Notes: generated by a model from the letters alone, not told the origin. Positions 53,011-61,994 are shown, counted from the stretch's first letter. The stretch is 64,000 nt of DNA from Chloracidobacterium sp. (GCA_016712045.1 JADJRV010000008.1:45357-109356), one strand, 5' to 3'. Made by a program: numbers and translations.

Positions 53011-54321
53011 CTACGGCCTCAACCTATACAACATCCTCGGAAACGGAATTGTTTCGCGGACGTGTTCGATGCCGGCCATCCAGGCGGTGCAGCGTTCGAT
53101 GCCCATGCCGAAGCCGGCGTGCGGGACGCTGCCGTAGCGGCGGAGGTCGAGGTACCATTCGAAGGTCGCCTGGTCGAGGCCGTGATTTTTGAGCTGCTCT
53201 ATCAGGTAATCAAGGTTTGCAGCACGCTCGCCGCCGCCGATGATCTCGCCGTAGCCTTCGGGGGCGAGCAGGTCGATGCCGAGAGCACATTCGGGACGCT
53301 CGGGGTCAACCTCAAAGTAAAATCCTTTGATCGCGGCAGGGAAATGGTGGACGAAGACCGGTTTGCCATGCTGCGTCGAGAGATAAGTCTCGTCCGGAGC
53401 CCCAAAATCGCCGCCCCATTCGAAATTATTCTCAAGCTCGCCTTTGGCAAAGCCCTCCTGCAGCATTTTCACGGCATCGTCGTAATGCAGACGCGGGAAA
53501 GGGGAATTAATGGCTTCGAGAATGGTAGTGTCGCGTTCGAGCGTTTTCAGTTCTTCCTGACGGTCGTTGAGCACGCGTTCGACGACCGAAAGGATCATCG
53601 CCTCGCCGAGGTCCATCATGTCTTCGTAGCTCGCGTAGGCAACCTCAGGCTCGACCATCCAGAATTCGGTCAGGTGACGGCGCGTCTTTGATTTCTCCGC
53701 ACGAAACGTCGGGCCGAATGCATACGATTTACCAAAAGCCGCAGCCGTCGCTTCGTTATAAAGCTGGCCGCTCTGAGTCAGATATGCCTTATCGTCACCA
53801 AAATAATCGACCTCAAACAACGTTGTCGTGCCTTCGCACGCCGCCGGCGTAAAGATGGGCGTATCGGCAAGCGTAAAACCATTGCCGTCAAAGAAATCAC
53901 GGACAGCCTTGATGACCGTATGCCGGATCTTCAAAACAGCGTGCTGCTTTTTCGAACGTATCCACAGATGACGGTTGTCCATCAGGAACTCGGTTCCATG
54001 TTCCTTTGGCGTGATCGGATAGTCGTGCACATTTTGCAGCACTTCGAGAGCCGTCACATCGACCTCAACGCCAAGGCTTGAGCGTGTGTCTTCCTTCACC
54101 GTCCCTGTGACAATGATCGACGATTCCTGCCCGATCGAATCAGCCAGTTCGTATAAAGCCTCATCATTTGGTTTGAATACAACGCCCTGCACGATGCCCG
54201 TACCGTCGCGAAACTGCAAAAACACGAGCTTTCCGCTCGAGCGTTTGTTATAGAGCCAGCCTTTCATGACGACCGATTCACCGATATGATCTTTTAATTG
54301 ATTAACGTATGTTTGCTTCAT
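53011..54321 (-). CDS. asnS: Asparaginyl-tRNA synthetase
   Basis: The 436-residue class II synthetase has an OB-fold anticodon domain at the N-terminus (VVMKGWLYNKRSSGKLVFLQ), a long catalytic domain with motif 2 around FRAEKSKTRRHLTEFWMVE and motif 3 GFGMGIERCTAWMAG. The substrate-specific residues of AsnS rather than AspS are inferred from the DTPIFTPAACEGTTTLFEV and length. It stands alone on the minus strand. Confidence 0.95.
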   Translation of the reverse strand: MKQTYVNQLKDHIGESVVMKGWLYNKRSSGKLVFLQFRDGTGIVQGVVFKPNDEALYELADSIGQESSIIVTGTVKEDTRSSLGVEVDVTALEVLQNVHDYPITPKEHGTEFLMDNRHLWIRSKKQHAVLKIRHTVIKAVRDFFDGNGFTLADTPIFTPAACEGTTTLFEVDYFGDDKAYLTQSGQLYNEATAAAFGKSYAFGPTFRAEKSKTRRHLTEFWMVEPEVAYASYEDMMDLGEAMILSVVERVLNDRQEELKTLERDTTILEAINSPFPRLHYDDAVKMLQEGFAKGELENNFEWGGDFGAPDETYLSTQHGKPVFVHHFPAAIKGFYFEVDPERPECALGIDLLAPEGYGEIIGGGERAANLDYLIEQLKNHGLDQATFEWYLDLRRYGSVPHAGFGMGIERCTAWMAGIEHVRETIPFPRMLYRLRP

Positions 54322-54434
54322 TTAGGTAGAGTTAAGAACAAACTAATATTCTAATTGAAATCCGGTGGTCTGCAAATTGACAGTCGTTCAACTAAATAGC
54401 AGACTGTGAATATCACACGTCCAAATAATTGACT

Positions 54435-54947
54435 ATGAAAAAACTATTCTCAACGTTTGCCGTTATCGGCGTGTTATTTGTGCTCGGGGCCGGCATCGTC
54501 GTCGCTCAAGATGCGACTGAGGTGACCGATAATTTTTACGCAACACTCCGCGACCTTAATGTTCGCGGCCTGCCGGATAAGGATCAGCTAAAAGAGTTAA
54601 AGCCCTTTCTATCTAGCCAAATCGTGACGATCATCAAACGCAACCAAAAAACTCAGGCGGCATTTATGAAAAAGCACCCTGACGAAAAACCGCCCTGGGC
54701 GGAGGGCGATCTGTTCTCAAGCCTGTTCGAGGGACCTACGAGCTATCAGATCGGCAACATCCGGACGAAGGGCAGCACCCGCGAGGTCGATATCTACCTG
54801 CACCATGTCAGCGAATCGGACAAAGTAAAATGGACCGATACTGTGGTATTAAAAAAGTTTGGCGGCAAATGGCTCGTCACGAATATTATTTTCAAGGGAA
54901 AATGGCAGTTCAAATCGGGCAGCAGCCTGTTGAATGCATTGAAATAA
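54435..54947 (+). CDS. Exported protein of unknown function
   Basis: From the ATG at 54435 it has 170 residues. A signal peptide (KKLFSTFAVIGVLFVLGAG) is followed by VTDNFYATLRDLNVRGLPDK and a beta-rich segment IYLHHVSESDKVKWTDTVVL and FGGKWLVTNIIFKGKW. The pattern resembles DUF3828-like small periplasmic proteins. It lies 8 bases before an MsbA-like ABC exporter and may work with it. A TTG at 54429 is an alternative start. Confidence 0.75.
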   Translation: MKKLFSTFAVIGVLFVLGAGIVVAQDATEVTDNFYATLRDLNVRGLPDKDQLKELKPFLSSQIVTIIKRNQKTQAAFMKKHPDEKPPWAEGDLFSSLFEGPTSYQIGNIRTKGSTREVDIYLHHVSESDKVKWTDTVVLKKFGGKWLVTNIIFKGKWQFKSGSSLLNALK

Positions 54948-54955
54948 GGTAATAA

Positions 54956-56791
54956 GTGTCACCACCAGATAAAAACAAGAAAAAGGTCGATTATTCGGCG
55001 GCGTGGGCTGAGGCCCGCAAGATCGTGTGGAACGCCCGTTGGCGTCTGCTGTTTGGTAGTGTGCTGATGCTCATTTCGCGGCTAGCGAGTATGGTGCTGC
55101 CCGCGTCAACCAAATTTATCGGTGACGAGGTCTTCACCAATCAGCGTTACGATCTGCTCAAATGGATAGCCCTCGCGGTCGTCATCTCGACTATTATCCA
55201 GAGCACGACAGGATTTGCACTCTCGCAAATACTCGGCGTAGCCGCCCAGCTTGCGATCACAAATATGCGTATGCGCGTTCAGCGCCATATCGAGCGGCTG
55301 CCGATCTCGTATTTTGATTCAACGCAAAGCGGCCAGCTCATCTCGCGGATCATGAACGACGCCGAGGGCATACGAAATCTTGTCGGTACTGGACTCGGGC
55401 AGATACTCGGAAGTTTAGTAACGGCGACGATATCGATCGGCGTACTGTTTTATCTAAACTGGCAGCTGACGACCGCGACGATGATCGTGCTGTTGATATT
55501 TGGCGGGGCGTTGATGTATGCGTTTAAGGTCTTGCGGCCAGTCGTCCGCGAACGCAGCGTTATCAACGCCGAGGTCACTGGCCGTCTTGGCGAATCTCTC
55601 GGCGGCATCCGCATTGTAAAAGCCTACACTGCGGAGAAACGCGAGGAACTCATCTTTACACGCGGTGCTCATCGGTTGTTTCGCAACATCGCTAAATCTG
55701 TAACGGGCGTGTCGGCTATCGCGTCGTTTTCGTCGCTCGTGATCGGTGCGGTCGCGGTCGTGATGATGGTGATCGGCGGCAGTGCTGTCCAGGCGGGCTC
55801 GATGACGCTTGGAGATTTTTTGATGTATATCTCGTTCACATTTCTGCTCGCGATGCCCGTGTTTGAACTGACATCGATCGGCACGCAGATCACCGAAGCC
55901 CTCGCCGGTCTCGACCGCATCCGCGAGATCATGGCGATGACGACTGAAACCGAGGAAGATGCCGCAAAAGAGGCATTGCCCGAGATCAAGGGAACGATCG
56001 ATTTTAAGAATGTTTGCTTTGAATATGACACGGGCGTGCCGGTGCTAAAGGACGTGAGCTTTCACTCCGAAGCCGGTGCGACGACGGCACTGGTGGGTTC
56101 CAGCGGTTCAGGTAAATCGACGATCCTGAGCCTCGTACTCAATTTTATCCAGCCGACTACCGGTACGATCAAGATCGACGGCAAGGATCTGAACGAGGTA
56201 AAGCTGCGTGATTATCGTCGGCATCTCGGCGTTGTTTTGCAGGACAATTTCCTCTTTGATGGGACGATCCTCGAAAACATCCGATTCTCAAATCCGGAGG
56301 CAAATCTCGACGAGATCAAACAGACCTGCAAGATCGCGAACGCTGACGAATTTATCGAAAAATTCCCAAATGGCTACGACACTATCGTCGGCGAACGCGG
56401 CGTTAAGCTGTCCGGCGGACAGCGTCAGCGTATTGCTATCGCACGGGCATTGCTCGCCGATCCGCGTATTCTGATCCTTGATGAGGCGACATCTAGCCTC
56501 GACAGCGAGTCAGAAGCGTTAATACAAGAGGGCCTCAACAACCTTCGAAAGGGGCGCACGACTTTCGTCATCGCTCACCGGCTGTCGACGATCCGCAGTG
56601 CCGATCAGATCCTCGTGGTCGAGGCGGGCGAGATACTCGAACGAGGGAACCATGAAGAGCTGATCGCGCAGAATGGCCGCTATAAACAGCTTTACGACAA
56701 GCAGTACCGCTTTGAGCAAAATCTTTTCGTCAATCCGGGCGAAGATTTTACGGGCAAACCGCCCGAGGCTCTCGCACAGACCAAACTTTAG
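54956..56791 (+). CDS. MsbA-like lipid/multidrug ABC exporter
   Basis: The 611-residue half-transporter from the GTG at 54956 (ribosome site AAGGTAATAA) has six membrane helices (about 20-320) and an ATPase domain with VGSSGSGKSTIL, LSGGQRQRIAIARALL and ILILDEATSSLDSES, plus FVIAHRLST. The layout fits MsbA, which flips lipid A-core, rather than a lipoprotein or metal exporter. It is consistent with LptB and the LPS glycosyltransferase elsewhere here. A C-terminal extension of about 35 residues is unusual. Confidence 0.88.
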   Translation: MSPPDKNKKKVDYSAAWAEARKIVWNARWRLLFGSVLMLISRLASMVLPASTKFIGDEVFTNQRYDLLKWIALAVVISTIIQSTTGFALSQILGVAAQLAITNMRMRVQRHIERLPISYFDSTQSGQLISRIMNDAEGIRNLVGTGLGQILGSLVTATISIGVLFYLNWQLTTATMIVLLIFGGALMYAFKVLRPVVRERSVINAEVTGRLGESLGGIRIVKAYTAEKREELIFTRGAHRLFRNIAKSVTGVSAIASFSSLVIGAVAVVMMVIGGSAVQAGSMTLGDFLMYISFTFLLAMPVFELTSIGTQITEALAGLDRIREIMAMTTETEEDAAKEALPEIKGTIDFKNVCFEYDTGVPVLKDVSFHSEAGATTALVGSSGSGKSTILSLVLNFIQPTTGTIKIDGKDLNEVKLRDYRRHLGVVLQDNFLFDGTILENIRFSNPEANLDEIKQTCKIANADEFIEKFPNGYDTIVGERGVKLSGGQRQRIAIARALLADPRILILDEATSSLDSESEALIQEGLNNLRKGRTTFVIAHRLSTIRSADQILVVEAGEILERGNHEELIAQNGRYKQLYDKQYRFEQNLFVNPGEDFTGKPPEALAQTKL

Positions 56792-56794
56792 CTC

Positions 56795-56834
56795 GGAGTC
56801 CCTGCTTTAGCAGGCCGCCTGAAGGCGGGACTCC
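56795..56834. repeat. Three-way-junction inverted repeat (double hairpin)
   Basis: An outer stem GGAGTC/GACTCC encloses two perfect hairpins, CCTGC-TTTA-GCAGG and CCGCC-TGAA-GGCGG. The 40 bases pair almost completely into a Y shape. It lies 3 bases after the exporter stop and is REP-like. Similar Y elements are likely elsewhere in the genome. Confidence 0.85.
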
Positions 56835-56854
56835 AACGGGAGATAACTAAAACT

Positions 56855-57298
56855 ATGGCTGAACAAAATTATTCAAATCACACTCGTTGGTATCCGCTGT
56901 TTCACTTTGTGGTGGTGCCTTTATTAGTCCTCAACTTTTTGTCGCATCTTGTGCGGTTGTTCATGGCCGCACCGGACAGCGGGCGAAAGACGCTCGCGTT
57001 TTGGGTGCTTCTGAGCATTGCTCTCATTTTGCTCGTACTTGCAGCACGGCTCATGGCATTGAGGGCGCAGGACCGCGTTATTCGTCTGGAAGAGCGGCTT
57101 CGATATAAGGAACTGCTCTCGCCCGAACTCGCTGCAAAAGCCTCCAACCTGCGGGTCGGACAGATCATTGCGTTGCGGTTTGCTTCGGATGCGGAATTCG
57201 CGGGTCTTGTCGAGCGGACGCTCAACGGGGAATTTGCGAGCACAAAAGAGATCAAACAGGCGATCAAAGATTGGCGGGCGGACTATTTACGCGTGTGA
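56855..57298 (+). CDS. DUF6526-type membrane protein
   Basis: The 147-residue protein starts MAEQNYSNHTRWYPLFHFV with a membrane helix (about 17-35) and a second (about 50-70), then a cytoplasmic helix-turn region RAQDRVIRLEERLRYKELL and a C-terminal EFASTKEIKQAIKDWRADY. This matches the DUF6526 family of Bacteroidota and Acidobacteriota. The stop overlaps the end of the convergent AmgK-like gene by 12 bases. Confidence 0.8.
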   Translation: MAEQNYSNHTRWYPLFHFVVVPLLVLNFLSHLVRLFMAAPDSGRKTLAFWVLLSIALILLVLAARLMALRAQDRVIRLEERLRYKELLSPELAAKASNLRVGQIIALRFASDAEFAGLVERTLNGEFASTKEIKQAIKDWRADYLRV

Positions 57299-58297
57299 TA
57301 CGCCGATCTCGCGGCCGATGATGCGGCGGATGGCGGGGAAGCGGCCGAGGCTCTCGGCACCGCGGATCGAGATGCGAAACATCGGTTCGATGAACGGGAT
57401 AAAGTAGGTTTTGCCGCGGGTCGCTGATTGAAACGAAAATGTTCCCGCGGCTTTGAGACAACGTTGAATGGTTTGCAGGCGAAATTCTTGTGCAAACTCC
57501 TCTTCGTCAAGTCGCCCGAGCCCGAGCGTGACGCGGACGTTGAGAAAATATTTACGCCGATCCGCAAGCCATTCGCGGGTCGGCACCTCGGTAATGCGGT
57601 CGAGCAGCAGGGAAACGAGGTCGTATGCGGGCGAGCCGATGCGAGCGTCTTGATGATCGATGATCCGCATCTTGCCTTTTGGGTCGAGCATCAGGTTTGC
57701 CGCATGAAAATCCCGATGACACAGCACCGTCGCACATGCCTCAAGCTCTCCCGCAAGCTCCTCAAACTCTTCCGTCAACGCCGCATCATCCTCCGCCGAC
57801 AATGGGCGGCCTAGATACGTTGTGAAATAATGCTCCTTAAAATAGTTGAGTTCCCAGAGCAGCTTTTCAGTGTCAAATTTTAGCGTTCCGGCGACCGATT
57901 GCATCTCGCGGGCCTTTGGCGTGGTCGCCTGGATACGGGCGATGAGCGTGATCGCTTCGTTTCGCAGACGGGCATTCTCTTCGGATGTTCCCGCAATTAG
58001 TACGTCACGCAATATCGTATCGCCAAGGTCTTCTTCGACGATCACGCCGAGATCGCCGTCGGCGTCGTAAACCTCGGCGACGGGCAAACCAACCGAAAGA
58101 AACAACCGCGTGACATCAAGATAATTTTGCTTTTCCGCATCAAACGGCTCGGGATAAACGCACGCGATCGCCGTCTGTCCGTTCCAAGGGATACGAAAAT
58201 ATTCACGCGTCGAGGCATCCGCCGTCAACAGCGCAACCTCGCCATGCTGCTGGCGGGAATCGAGGAATTGTTTTAGACGATCTAGGCTCTCGGACAT
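57287..58297 (-). CDS. amgK: AmgK-like N-acetylmuramate/N-acetylglucosamine kinase
   Basis: The 336-residue protein is an aminoglycoside phosphotransferase-fold kinase. TADASTREYFRIPWNGQT is the ATP-binding start, VLCHRDFHAANLML the catalytic HxD loop and MRIIDHQDARIGSPAYDLVSLL the metal motif. Paired with a MurU-like nucleotidyltransferase 169 bases upstream on the same strand, it fits AmgK, which phosphorylates MurNAc at the anomeric position in cell-wall recycling. Proof would need the anhydro-MurNAc pathway. Alternative: another small-molecule kinase of the family. Confidence 0.82.
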   Translation of the reverse strand: MSESLDRLKQFLDSRQQHGEVALLTADASTREYFRIPWNGQTAIACVYPEPFDAEKQNYLDVTRLFLSVGLPVAEVYDADGDLGVIVEEDLGDTILRDVLIAGTSEENARLRNEAITLIARIQATTPKAREMQSVAGTLKFDTEKLLWELNYFKEHYFTTYLGRPLSAEDDAALTEEFEELAGELEACATVLCHRDFHAANLMLDPKGKMRIIDHQDARIGSPAYDLVSLLLDRITEVPTREWLADRRKYFLNVRVTLGLGRLDEEEFAQEFRLQTIQRCLKAAGTFSFQSATRGKTYFIPFIEPMFRISIRGAESLGRFPAIRRIIGREIGVSHA

Positions 58298-58302
58298 ATC
58301 TT

Positions 58303-58431
58303 TGAAGGGGAGGAGGGAGCAGGGTAGGATTCAGGAGTGGAGAGTGCAGGAGATGCAACAAATGGCAAAGGTTCTTTCTCCTCTACTCCTCTACTCCTCC
58401 ACTCCTCTACTCCTCCTCCACTCAATTCAAC
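58303..58431. repeat. Purine-rich and pyrimidine-rich repeats between amgK and murU
   Basis: GAAGGGGAGGAGGGAG and CAGGAGTGGAGAGTGCAGGAG (58304-58352) are followed by a run of CTCCTCTA/CTCCTCCA-like units (58374-58431). The two blocks are roughly complementary, so they could fold into a long imperfect hairpin or triplex. The region holds no gene. Confidence 0.7.
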
Positions 58432-58465
58432 GGCACAATATAATTATCGCCCTGCACATAGCCTT

Positions 58466-59419
58466 TTAGGGCTTTTCGGGTATTTCGGAGCAGCTGCGGA
58501 CCATGTCGGCTCGGACTATGGCGGCGTTTTCGAAATGCTCGCCGGGTTCGATCGTGACGCCGTCGGCGACGATGGTGCGGTAAAGCGTCGCTCCGTCGCC
58601 GATGGTCACGTCGTCCCAGATCACGGAATCCTTAAGGCTTGCCGCACCGACCATCACGCAATTCTTGCCAAAATGAACGTCGCCCGCTTTCATCATCGCG
58701 AGGCTGATGTCGAGATAGCGCGGTATCGTCGATAGCTCAAACCAATTCGCGTCCGTCACGTGTGCGGCGATCTTTTCGCCTTTTAGTAACGCCGGGTTGT
58801 AAAACGTCGGCACGATGTCCGAATAAACTCCGCGCGGTATGTAATCGAAAACACGCGGTTCCATGATGTGTATCCCCGTGAACATCAACGGCGTCACGAT
58901 GTCGTGCTCGATATCACGCAGCTCAGCCTCGGTCACCGGGGTCGCGTCGTCGCCAAACCCCGTGACAAACCCTCCCTCGGTATCCACGATGGTAAACCGC
59001 TCGCGTTTCGCGTTTGGCTTTAGCACCATCGTCGCGACCGCGCCGGACGCCCTGTGCGTCTCAAGCGCCGCTGAGATGTCGATGTCGGTGATGATCTTGC
59101 CGTTGGCGATGAGAAAAGTGTCGTCCGCCAGATACTCGCGGGCGTTGTCGAGAGCCCCGGCGGTCCCGAGTATATGCGGCGTCTCACGCGTATAGTCGAT
59201 ATGCACGCCAAACGCGCTGCCATCCCCAAGCGCGTCGATCACCGATTCGGGCTGGTGATGCAGATTGACGACAATGTCCTTAATGCCAAACTGGGCCACG
59301 TACTCCGCGACATAACCGACCAGCGGCTTACCCAAAAAAGGGATCGCCGGCTTAGTGCGGTCAATGGTGAGCGGAAACAACCGGGTCCCAAATCCGGCCG
59401 CAAGGATCATTGCTTTCAT
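58466..59419 (-). CDS. murU: MurU-like nucleotidyltransferase with C-terminal hexapeptide repeats
   Basis: The 317-residue protein has AMILAAGFGTRLFPLTIDRTK, the nucleotidyltransferase signature, and LGTAGALDNA, followed by a C-terminal left-handed helix (HFGKNCVMVGAASLKDSV, WDDVTIGDGATLYRT). MurU activates MurNAc 1-phosphate with UTP and usually lacks the helix, so this resembles mannose-1-phosphate guanylyltransferase in architecture. The pairing with the AmgK-like kinase suggests cell-wall recycling. Specificity cannot be read with certainty. Confidence 0.78.
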   Translation of the reverse strand: MKAMILAAGFGTRLFPLTIDRTKPAIPFLGKPLVGYVAEYVAQFGIKDIVVNLHHQPESVIDALGDGSAFGVHIDYTRETPHILGTAGALDNAREYLADDTFLIANGKIITDIDISAALETHRASGAVATMVLKPNAKRERFTIVDTEGGFVTGFGDDATPVTEAELRDIEHDIVTPLMFTGIHIMEPRVFDYIPRGVYSDIVPTFYNPALLKGEKIAAHVTDANWFELSTIPRYLDISLAMMKAGDVHFGKNCVMVGAASLKDSVIWDDVTIGDGATLYRTIVADGVTIEPGEHFENAAIVRADMVRSCSEIPEKP

Positions 59420-59557
59420 AGGCGAAGCGTCGCGGGCGACGAAGTTAGATGATATGAAAATTGGGCGGAAAACTGAAATTGAGGGGAAGAATGTTGTTTG
59501 CGGATACTTGTGTCGGAATAAATGTCGCGGCGGATGCCAAGATTATGAAGTGCTGGT

Positions 59558-60559
59558 TTAGTAGTAAAGTATCTCGCGATATAGGGCCATGTCTGGAGCG
59601 AAACTCTTCTTACCGTCCTTTTCAGTGATGTTGAAATCAAATTGTTTTGTCCAGTTTTTATGTTTGTCGTGTGTGTAAACGGATTTTGTTCCGTAGTAGA
59701 AAACGCCAATATCAGTCGTTAAAGTTCCTTTGCACATCTCATCCTCTGTACCCACATAACAGAAATTCTGATAATGCCAAACCTCCGCAAGCTGTCCGAG
59801 ATCGTCGAAAATATTGATTTGTAAATCAACTGGCTGTCCTTTCTTGTCTGTCCAGACCTTTTTGATCCGCCTATTCTGAGTGTCGTAACTGTATTTCCAA
59901 GTGTGTGCAAGTGTTCCGTCAGGATAAAAGCCTTTTTCCTCGATGAGCCTTTGTAGCTCATCGTATGTGTAAGTAGCAGAAGTGACCACATAAACGTCGT
60001 AACGCTTGGGGCGGAAATGTTCGGGATGTACTTGCTGAGTATTGATTTCTTTTATCACGTTCCCAAACTTATCTAGAGTGTATTGAGCCTTTCTGTCCAG
60101 AGTTCCGTCAGAAAAGAACTCGGCCTCCTCGATCCTGCGTCCGTTTTGGTCGTGTTTATAGGTTGACGAGTTTTGCAATTTTCCATTCTTGTTAAATCGT
60201 TTGACAGCGGCTACTAATTTGCCTTCGCAAACGAATTCAACTCGGAATTCCTCATCGTCTCCGGCAGGTAAAGAGTAAGTACCTTTCGAAGAAACAAAAT
60301 TTCCTTCTCGGTCATACCGAGTCTCTTTTTCTAACTCCTTCTTGCTTTCTACGAACTCTCCATTCTTACCTTCTTTTATATTCCCAACCTTATAGTCACG
60401 AATAACTTTTACCTTTCCGTTGAAGTTATCCCAAATGTTATCGTGATATCCCAACTGATTGTGCTCTTCAGAAAGTTTGCAGGCATCTCCTTTCGTCTGA
60501 GCATCTGCTGAAAATGCGACCAAAAGGATTATGATTACTGATACGGATAAGCGATGCAT
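59558..60559 (-). CDS. Exported protein with YD-like repeats
   Basis: From the ATG at 60559 the protein has 333 residues, beginning with a signal peptide (HRLSVSVIIILLVAFSADA). Repeats of the form YDREGNFVSSKGTY, FNKNGKLQNSSTYKHDQNGR and YDELQRLIEEKGFYPDGTL resemble YD/RHS or MORN-like beta repeats of extracellular proteins. The longer frame to 60688 adds a basic stretch that precedes the signal peptide and overlaps the next gene, so I reject it. Role: unknown surface or periplasmic protein. Confidence 0.72.
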   Translation of the reverse strand: MHRLSVSVIIILLVAFSADAQTKGDACKLSEEHNQLGYHDNIWDNFNGKVKVIRDYKVGNIKEGKNGEFVESKKELEKETRYDREGNFVSSKGTYSLPAGDDEEFRVEFVCEGKLVAAVKRFNKNGKLQNSSTYKHDQNGRRIEEAEFFSDGTLDRKAQYTLDKFGNVIKEINTQQVHPEHFRPKRYDVYVVTSATYTYDELQRLIEEKGFYPDGTLAHTWKYSYDTQNRRIKKVWTDKKGQPVDLQINIFDDLGQLAEVWHYQNFCYVGTEDEMCKGTLTTDIGVFYYGTKSVYTHDKHKNWTKQFDFNITEKDGKKSFAPDMALYREILYY

Positions 60560-60620
60560 AGTAGATTTGTCGTTGATAGTATCCCACATTGAGACACTAT
60601 CAACGACGGTTTTCGAGCCA

Positions 60621-61295
60621 CTATGGAGTTGGTGGTGTCGGCGGTGTTGGTTCCTTTTTCTTCGGCGCTTTCTCGACGTGGGACGCACTGATCCAGGCGG
60701 CTAGTTTGCCGACATCGTTGGCGTATTTGTTTTTGACGACACCGTCGAGGATGCGGACGGCGACCATACCGAGGCGGATCGTTTCGCCGGTTTGGGCGGT
60801 TGCGGCGACGTGTTCGGCGGTTGCCGAGGCGGTTGTCGAGAACGTCGCTTCGAATGCGTCGCACGCGGCGGTCAGATCGGCGATGAAGCTGCCGGGGAGG
60901 CCGTAATCTTTGAAATCGGTATTGTATGGAACGGCTTCGGTCGCGAATGCTCGCCCCTTATTTAACAGGTCGGCGTCGTTGCGGTTTCGCGGCATGCGGA
61001 ATTTGTTTGAGATACCGTCGAATGCGTATTCCATCGAACGCGCGGTTCGCGAAATGTCTGACATCTGTTCGCGCAGATTCTCGCGGGCCGTGCCTTTTAC
61101 TTCATACTGCTGTGCTGCTTCGCCAAATCCGGCCTGCTGCTTACCGGCCTCGGATTCCACCCCGTCAACTGAATCTCCGACGACGGTGAACTGCGTATCG
61201 CCAACGGAGCCTCCGGGAAAATCGCCCGCGTTATCCGTGCCAAACTGCCGCACCCGAACCAGCATCTCGTAACGTCTTCTCTCATTATCGTCCAT
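60621..61295 (-). CDS. Hypothetical helical protein
   Basis: The 224-residue protein has no signal peptide and a Pro/Thr/Lys tail (KAPKKKEPTPPTPPTP). Helices include ENLREQMSDISRTARSMEYAF and ATAEHVAATAQTGETIRLG. A perfect AGGAGGA ribosome site lies 10 bases before the ATG. I recognise no family. The 21-bp repeat region lies directly upstream. Confidence 0.78.
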   Translation of the reverse strand: MDDNERRRYEMLVRVRQFGTDNAGDFPGGSVGDTQFTVVGDSVDGVESEAGKQQAGFGEAAQQYEVKGTARENLREQMSDISRTARSMEYAFDGISNKFRMPRNRNDADLLNKGRAFATEAVPYNTDFKDYGLPGSFIADLTAACDAFEATFSTTASATAEHVAATAQTGETIRLGMVAVRILDGVVKNKYANDVGKLAAWISASHVEKAPKKKEPTPPTPPTP

Positions 61296-61330
61296 AACAA
61301 ATATCCTCCTGAAATATAATGTTTATCGGC

Positions 61331-61561
61331 TGTGCAAACCGATATTGTGCCTGTGCAAAGCGATCTTGAGTGTGTGCAAAGAGGCTTTGCGGTTGTGCAA
61401 CTCGATGTTTTGAGTGTGCAGTAAGTTTTTATGTCTGTGCAATGGGAGTTTGTCGGTGTGCGAAGCAATCTGGATGCTACGCAACACGACCTGTTTCCTG
61501 TGCAAAACGACTGTAAGGCAGTTTACTCCGACTTTGTGATTGTGCAAAGCGTTCTGAGAGG
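61331..61561. repeat. Exactly phased 21-bp tandem repeat, about 11 units
   Basis: The motif TGTGCAAA (with variants) recurs at 61331, 61352, 61373, 61394, 61415, 61436, 61457, 61478, 61499, 61520 and 61541, always 21 bases apart; weaker units continue to about 61610. Since 21 is a multiple of three, all frames give heptads: the minus strand is open as LHxxxxx heptads from 61547 to 61323, and the plus strand gives VQxDLxx heptads with one stop. The 327-base space 61296-61622 holds this repeat and the ribosome site of the downstream minus-strand gene. Confidence 0.92.
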
Positions 61562-61622
61562 GCGCGGACGGGATTTGCTAGGGGTTCGTGCGGAACTTTT
61601 TCCGCTTCGTGCCGAGCTATCT

Positions 61623-61994
61623 TCAAAATCCCGAAAGGACTTCGATAACTTTTCCCTCTTCATTGATCTTAATACCCATTGAATAAGTGCCATTTACAAT
61701 ATCTCGTCCGTATCGTAGGCGATGCAGAAGCGGGTATCTGAGCGTTGGTGTCCATGAAACGTAGTGACCGTGGTCAGACTTGTGTTCCTCGTCATGTTTC
61801 TCACCAACGATGCTTGTAGCCTCTTCTCTTGTCATTCCGGGTTTGATCATTTGAGCGGCGGCGGCGGCTCGAAAAGCATACCCCGCAATAAACGCCTCTT
61901 CCTCGGCCCATCGCCACTTGACGAGTAGAATCGCGTTTAACGAGAGACTGACCAATAGAAACGCGACCACTGCATTAAAACGCTTTGCAATCAT
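61623..61994 (-). CDS. Small membrane-anchored protein with an SmpA-like motif
   Basis: The 123-residue protein has an N-terminal membrane helix (about 5-28: NAVVAFLLVSLSLNAILLV), then AAAAQMIKPGMTREEATSIVG, which resembles the PGMTxxEVxxxxG turn of SmpA/OmlA-like domains, and YSMGIKINEEGKVIEVLSGF at the end. Family assignment is tentative. It is upstream of the repeat region. Confidence 0.7.
   Translation of the reverse strand: MIAKRFNAVVAFLLVSLSLNAILLVKWRWAEEEAFIAGYAFRAAAAAQMIKPGMTREEATSIVGEKHDEEHKSDHGHYVSWTPTLRYPLLHRLRYGRDIVNGTYSMGIKINEEGKVIEVLSGF

Noticed and set aside
56795..56834. Rho-independent terminator after the MsbA-like gene
   Set aside because: The structure is strong but no T run follows, and it is a Y-shaped double hairpin.
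60560..60688. A basic N-terminal extension of the YD-repeat protein
   Set aside because: The signal peptide begins at the ATG at 60559, and the extension overlaps the end of the neighbouring gene.
61331..61561. CRISPR array
   Set aside because: Period 21 leaves no room for spacers, and unit sequences diverge throughout.
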